This document shows positions 32,638 to 35,878 of a stretch of 35,878 nt of DNA, one piece after another. Each line of letters starts with the position of its first letter. The first letter of the stretch is position 1. Source of the DNA: Granulicatella balaenopterae (GTDB lineage: Bacteria > Bacillota > Bacilli > Lactobacillales > Aerococcaceae). The notes beneath the pieces were generated by a model. That model was not told the DNA's origin and searched no databases. It saw nothing but the letters and a program-made list of their open reading frames with translations. The translations under genes and the position numbers were made by a program. Location of the stretch: positions 1 to 35,878 of the forward strand of contig NZ_FOGF01000021.1 of NCBI RefSeq assembly GCF_900111135.1. The letters run 5' to 3'.

Positions 32638-32931
32638 ATGGAGATTATTATTGCTGATAAAGCACAGGCTTGGTTTGCCGAAGAGATGGGCGTATCAAGT
32701 CAGCGTGGTGTTCGTTTTCTAAGTAAGGTATATGGCTGTAGTCCGATTCATGAAGGTTTTTCCTTGGCAATTGAGGTTGATGAACCAACAACACCATATG
32801 TATTAATTCATGAAAAAGGAATTCCGTATTTTATCGAAAAAGGCGATGAGTGGTTTTTTGATGGATATGATTTGTATGTTGACTTTGATGAACAACTAGA
32901 AGAGCCAAGTTATCGCTACGAAAAACAATAA
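32638..32931 (+). CDS. HesB/IscA-fold (iron-sulfur biosynthesis-like) protein, 97 aa
   Basis: The beta-rich fold of A-type Fe-S carriers is recognised from MEIIIADKAQAWFAEEMG, GVRFLSKVYGCSPIHEGFSLAIEVDEP and the C-terminal DGYDLYVDFD. Only C34 (YGCSP) is present; the C-terminal CxC pair that completes the cluster site in IscA/SufA is absent, so it is unlikely to be a canonical carrier. It resembles the HesB/YfhF-like branch common in Lactobacillales, whose role is unknown. ATG 32638 is favoured over TTG 32635, with AGGTGGG upstream. It shares a bidirectional terminator with yajC. Confidence 0.75.
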   Translation: MEIIIADKAQAWFAEEMGVSSQRGVRFLSKVYGCSPIHEGFSLAIEVDEPTTPYVLIHEKGIPYFIEKGDEWFFDGYDLYVDFDEQLEEPSYRYEKQ

Positions 32932-32936
32932 AAATA

Positions 32937-32986
32937 GAGCACAGAACAAAGAGCTGAATAAAGCTATCCTTGTTCTGTGCTTTTTT
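32937..32986. terminator. Bidirectional terminator between convergent genes
   Basis: AGCACAGAACAA and TTGTTCTGTGCT form a long stem with an inner AGCT/AGCT stem. A T run follows on the plus strand and A-rich sequence precedes it, so it can serve both the IscA-fold gene and the minus-strand yajC operon. Confidence 0.88.
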
Positions 32987-32988
32987 CA

Positions 32989-33264
32989 TTAATGAATAAT
33001 TTCTGAAATTGAAAATCTTGATACTGTAATAGCGACACCTTTTGCGATTTCAATATCGACAGTCTCATCATTAATTCGTTTGACTTTACCATATAAGCCA
33101 TTTGAAAAGACGACTTTATTGCCAACGCTTAACTCTTTATGAAGTTGTTCAAAATAGGCGTGTTGCTTTTTAATGTTTTTTCGTGAAAATAAATAATAAA
33201 TACCTAGCGCAACAATAACAGAAACAATAAAAACTAGGGAACTAACAATAATCATCTCTGCCAT
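32989..33264 (-). CDS. yajC: YajC-family preprotein translocase accessory subunit, 91 aa
   Basis: YajC is a small membrane protein associated with SecDF-YidC. One N-terminal membrane helix (about 5-26) is followed by a conserved soluble domain: LSVGNKVVFSNGLYGKVKRI, then DIEIAKGVAITVSRFSI. It begins 2 nt after the upstream EIIA gene, so it is translated from the same mRNA. Pairs of mannose-family EIIA and YajC genes are seen in glycosaminoglycan-uptake operons of other Firmicutes; here the rest of such an operon is missing. Confidence 0.85.
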   Translation of the reverse strand: MAEMIIVSSLVFIVSVIVALGIYYLFSRKNIKKQHAYFEQLHKELSVGNKVVFSNGLYGKVKRINDETVDIEIAKGVAITVSRFSISEIIH

Positions 33265-33266
33265 TT

Positions 33267-33713
33267 TTAGATACCGTCCTCGTCCTCATTATCTGAAGGG
33301 TCATTATTTGCTGGATTAGGGAATTGAACCACTTGTACGCCTGCTTGTCCAGTAGTAATGGCTTGGTTTGCTAATTCGCTAGCACTTGGCATAAATTGAC
33401 GCATCATAGCTGATTCAATCAACATTGGTAGGTTCGTTCCACAAATTACTTCCACATTTTCTAATTCATTTGATGCCATCATGGCTGCTTTGAATGGGCT
33501 ACCACCTAATAAATCGCTAAAGATGACAACTTGTTCAACTTCTGCTAATAATTCATTAATTGCAGTCTGCATATTTTTTTCTAAATCTTCTATCGGAGCA
33601 TCCTCTTTAAATGCAACCACTTTAAATGCAGTTTGTTCTCCGGCAATCATTTGTAATGCATGTGCTAATCCTGGTGCAAATTCTCCATGTCCTGTTAATA
33701 TCATACCAATCAT
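33267..33713 (-). CDS. Orphan PTS EIIA, mannose family (AgaF-like), 148 aa
   Basis: The EIIA-Man fold has phospho-acceptor H9 (MILTGHGEFAPGL), then QVVIFSDLLGGSPFKAAM and VICGTNLPMLIES. The C-terminal tail is unusually acidic and Asn/Asp-rich (NDPSDNEDEDGI). No EIIB, EIIC or EIID gene accompanies it, unlike the EIIA at 9539. It could serve a transporter elsewhere, cross-talk with the PTS at 9972-12136, or act in regulation. AGGAGGA precedes its ATG. Confidence 0.88.
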   Translation of the reverse strand: MIGMILTGHGEFAPGLAHALQMIAGEQTAFKVVAFKEDAPIEDLEKNMQTAINELLAEVEQVVIFSDLLGGSPFKAAMMASNELENVEVICGTNLPMLIESAMMRQFMPSASELANQAITTGQAGVQVVQFPNPANNDPSDNEDEDGI

Positions 33714-33731
33714 TTTTATTTTCCTCCTAAA

Positions 33732-34217
33732 TTAATCGTTATTTTTTATAAGAGCATTGCTGCCACTGACCGTTAATAATACACCGAAAATAATTAGAAT
33801 TACTTGTTGTGTCTTTTCGGCTTGCAAATAAAAAGAGCTTATAATAATAAGAATTCCTACTAAAATTATCACTAAACTCTTCCACATAGGTAAAATACGT
33901 TCTTTGGTTGTTAATGTTTGTAATTGCTTTTTATCTTTTGGATTCATGGTAATATATTTCGGCAAAATTCGAGAATAGAATGTACTGCTAATCAAGATAT
34001 AACTACAAACACCAAGCATAATTGTTAAGATAAGTTGCTTTGGGAAGATACTGTAGATAAGGGCACTAATCGCTAGACTAATAATAAAACCATTCCTAAA
34101 AGCATTAAACTTACGAACATCTGCTTGGGGGATTTTGTAGAGTTTATCTTTTTTTGCAAGATAATAAAACATTCCACCATTTTTAAGCGGATAGACTTTT
34201 CCAAGGCTAAAAAGCAT
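33732..34217 (-). CDS. Membrane protein of unknown function, 161 aa
   Basis: I do not recognise the family. Four likely membrane helices occur in two pairs (about residues 45-63 and 66-86, then 113-131 and 137-153), separated by a basic loop (PKYITMNPKDKKQLQTLTTKER). The N-terminal 40 residues are soluble (MLFSLGKVYPLKNGGMFYYLAKKDKLYKIP read in parts). The start ATG at 34217 has GGAGGGG 5 nt upstream; an upstream ATG at 34283 has none. It lies 18 nt before EIIA and is probably co-transcribed with it. Confidence 0.65.
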   Translation of the reverse strand: MLFSLGKVYPLKNGGMFYYLAKKDKLYKIPQADVRKFNAFRNGFIISLAISALIYSIFPKQLILTIMLGVCSYILISSTFYSRILPKYITMNPKDKKQLQTLTTKERILPMWKSLVIILVGILIIISSFYLQAEKTQQVILIIFGVLLTVSGSNALIKNND

Positions 34218-34389
34218 ATTTACCCCTCCATTCAAAAATCTTTTAAACACCAAAATCATAAATAAAAATTGTCTATAATTCAACCAAAGCCTAACAATTT
34301 ACTAATTTTGCTAAAAATACAATTAAAAATGTCAAAAAACTGTAAGTGAAAATCTCAAACGTAAAGATAATTTTAAAGAATATCATTCA

Positions 34390-35550
34390 TTATAAACGTT
34401 TGTAAATACTATGAGCAAATTGTGAAGGAGATTGTTTTGTGGCTTGTTTAAAAGCTCGAGAAAAGGATGGGAGTGAATTATAGCCCACCATATAAGCAAT
34501 TTCTTCAATTGAATAGGTTAATTCCTTCATCAAAATTTTTGCTTGTTTAATCCGTTGTTGTTCAATATATTGTTTAGGCGTACCATTTGTAAAATGATGA
34601 AATAAAGTTTGTAAACTAGAACGAGATAGGCCAAATATTTGTACTAAATCTGCAACTTTAACTTGGGGATTTTTACGGATATAATCACAAACTCTTACAA
34701 AAATATCATTATCGTATTTTTCTTTCATCGATGTATGTGGGATTTCATAATGAGTATTATCTTTTTCCAGTAAAGAGATAATAAACAGCTTTAATTGTGC
34801 TAGTAATTGATCGTTTTTATAAGCGATATTTTGTTGGCTACTAATGGCGACGAATTTTTCAATTTGCATTAAATTTTGCGCATTCATATGAAAAATCCGA
34901 TTAAAAAAGCGATCGTCATTGGTATCTAGTTCTAACATTATGGTGATATACGTCGTGACACCTTCTTTTTTCACCGCCTGCGTATGAATTTGATTGCGCT
35001 GGTAAAGCATAACATCGTGTTTCTTTAAGGTATAGGAGACGCCATCCACCGTTGTTATTAATTCACCATTTTCAACAATGGTTAGTTCACAGTAGGGATG
35101 ACTTTCGCTTGGATAAAAGTAATTTTCGCGCTTAATCTGATAATAAGTAGCGTAAATTTCTGATAGATGAAGTTCTTCTTTGTTTTTCATCATTTGAACG
35201 GGTTTTGGTAATGAATATACTTTTTTTTGACTATCTTTTGGCAACGAAAGACATAATTCGCAACTCTGAGACACTGAAATAAAGTTAAAATGCACCCCTG
35301 CATGAATCTTAATAGCCCCATGTAGAATGAATTGATTCTCATTTTTGATGTGAGTAGGATTATCTGTCACAATAATCATGACAATTCCTGAAATGGCCCG
35401 TAAATAGATAGGATGCTCATAACAATAGAATTCCTTAATCTTTTTCTTTGTGACCACCTTATGTAATTCCACATAATTTTTTTTGTGATACCACTTTTGA
35501 ATCGTATGGAAATATTTATTTTTTAAAATAGCCGAAGTTTTTGTAAACAT
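34390..35550 (-). CDS. AraC/XylS-family transcriptional regulator, 386 aa
   Basis: The N-terminal part (about 1-140) is not recognised; a cupin-like sensor strand set follows (about 150-215, HPYCELTIVENGELITTVDG, LKKHDVMLYQRNQIH). The C-terminal double HTH (about 288-386) is clear: VKVADLVQIFGLSRSSLQTLF, GTPKQYIEQQRIKQAKILMK, then SIEEIAYMVGYNSLPSFSRAFK and SPSQFA. It probably senses a sugar and controls the membrane protein-EIIA-yajC genes downstream. GGAGG (35565-35569) is 14 nt from ATG 35550, a long gap, and an out-of-frame ATG sits closer. An IS605-type right end lies 34 bp upstream, so the native promoter may have been displaced. Confidence 0.88.
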   Translation of the reverse strand: MFTKTSAILKNKYFHTIQKWYHKKNYVELHKVVTKKKIKEFYCYEHPIYLRAISGIVMIIVTDNPTHIKNENQFILHGAIKIHAGVHFNFISVSQSCELCLSLPKDSQKKVYSLPKPVQMMKNKEELHLSEIYATYYQIKRENYFYPSESHPYCELTIVENGELITTVDGVSYTLKKHDVMLYQRNQIHTQAVKKEGVTTYITIMLELDTNDDRFFNRIFHMNAQNLMQIEKFVAISSQQNIAYKNDQLLAQLKLFIISLLEKDNTHYEIPHTSMKEKYDNDIFVRVCDYIRKNPQVKVADLVQIFGLSRSSLQTLFHHFTNGTPKQYIEQQRIKQAKILMKELTYSIEEIAYMVGYNSLPSFSRAFKQATKQSPSQFAHSIYKRL

Positions 35551-35583
35551 ATTGCTCGCATATTCCTCCTTTTTAAAATTTTG

Positions 35584-35731
35584 GTGAACTACACACTAAG
35601 CTAAAGCTTAGGTGCTTCTTGTTTCATCCTCTCCTGCGTTTCCTAATCTAATTGATTATTCCTCCGTCTTACAAAAAGTCCACAAGCGTATAAGTTTGGG
35701 TAGTTCCTACCCTACTATAATCTATTTTTTA
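35584..35731 (-). ncRNA. Candidate omegaRNA (TnpB guide RNA) region
   Basis: In IS605-type elements the RNA that guides TnpB spans the tnpB 3' end and the right end. Here 148 nt between the tnpB stop and the terminus contain a GGGTAG/CTACCC hairpin (near 35696-35712) and the terminal hairpin. The guide would begin just past the end, at 35583 reading down, and would match the AraC ribosome-site region. This is inferred from position and family knowledge. Confidence 0.45.
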
Positions 35732-35878
35732 TTATGCACTCATTAGGATTCTAAGTCCTTCGTTTTTTATATTCAGTGCAGCGTTTATATCTCTATCTAA
35801 CTCAAGACCACATTCACAACAATATGTTCTATCAGTTAGGTTGAGATGTTTTCTATTGCCACAATGGCTACAAATTTG
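35732..35878 (-). CDS. tnpB: RNA-guided transposon nuclease TnpB, C-terminal end only
   Basis: The frame is open from the right edge and ends with TAA at 35734-35732, giving 48 residues. They carry the TnpB zinc ribbon, CSHCG (3-7) and CCECG (20-24), and the third RuvC block LDRDINAALNI (27-37) with its catalytic Asp in DINAA. The short C-terminus (KNEGLRILMSA) is intact, so the element is not truncated on this side. The rest of the gene is outside the window. Confidence 0.93.
   Translation of the reverse strand, partial: QICSHCGNRKHLNLTDRTYCCECGLELDRDINAALNIKNEGLRILMSA

Larger units (their letters stand above)
35584..35878 (-). mobile_element. IS200/IS605-family element, right end and 3' part
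   Basis: The segment contains the tnpB 3' end (to 35732) and a right terminus at 35584-35618. Read on the minus strand, that end has a hairpin (CAC-CTAAGCT / AGCTTAG-GTG, with one bulged A, 35592-35614) followed by GTAGTTCAC, the layout of IS605-type right ends recognised by Y1 transposases. The left part lies outside the window. It inserted 34 bp upstream of the AraC gene. Confidence 0.8.

Noticed and set aside
33481-33735. Plus-strand open frame of 84 codons
   Set aside because: It is antisense to the EIIA gene, which has clear family motifs; composition is that of a shadow frame.

Overview
The window is low-GC Firmicute DNA, most likely from the order Lactobacillales and perhaps the Aerococcaceae or Carnobacteriaceae. 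The evidence is strong AGGAGG ribosome sites, many extended -10 promoters (TGnTATAAT-like), a LiaFSR system, mannose-family PTS genes, sortase-anchored proteins and a pdhABCD operon. No rRNA, tRNA or CRISPR array was seen, so the genus cannot be fixed.

Layout. 1-140 is the tail of a sortase-anchored surface protein (LPVTA signal). 384-4905 holds single housekeeping-type genes: a TPR protein, a GNAT acetyltransferase, a small membrane protein, an S11 D,D-carboxypeptidase and a DegV fatty-acid-binding protein. 5246-12467 is a self-contained sigma-54 cassette: rpoN, a LevR/ManR-type activator, then a consensus -24/-12 promoter (TGGCACG-N4-TTGCT, 9493-9508) driving PTS EIIA, EIIB, EIIC, EIID and a DUF956/ManO protein. 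A YjdF-like membrane protein follows.

After an AT-rich, gene-free stretch (13515-14386) comes the most striking region, 14387-19520. It is a five-gene pilus operon in the order of the Streptococcus pyogenes FCT/M1 locus: large CnaB-type adhesin, SipA-like pseudo-signal peptidase, Spy0128/FctA-type backbone pilin, class B sortase, FctB-type basal pilin. The SipA-like protein lacks both catalytic dyad residues, and the three pilus proteins carry three different sorting signals (VPPTG, SPVTG, LPKTG).

19643-21803 is a small accessory segment flanked by two copies of a repeat that also forms a terminator hairpin. It holds a Cro-like regulator with a paired operator-like site at its own promoter, a frameshifted membrane partner, a small unknown protein and an NTF2-like protein.

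21986-29891 returns to core genes: rbgA, rnhB, dprA (with a competence cin-box-like site) and pdhA-pdhB-pdhC-pdhD. 30082-32931 is liaF-liaS-liaR, a cell-envelope stress system, followed by an IscA-fold protein. On the minus strand, 35550-32989 reads AraC regulator, membrane protein, orphan mannose-family EIIA, YajC. The window ends in the tnpB 3' end and right end of an IS200/IS605-family element that lies 34 bp upstream of the AraC gene.
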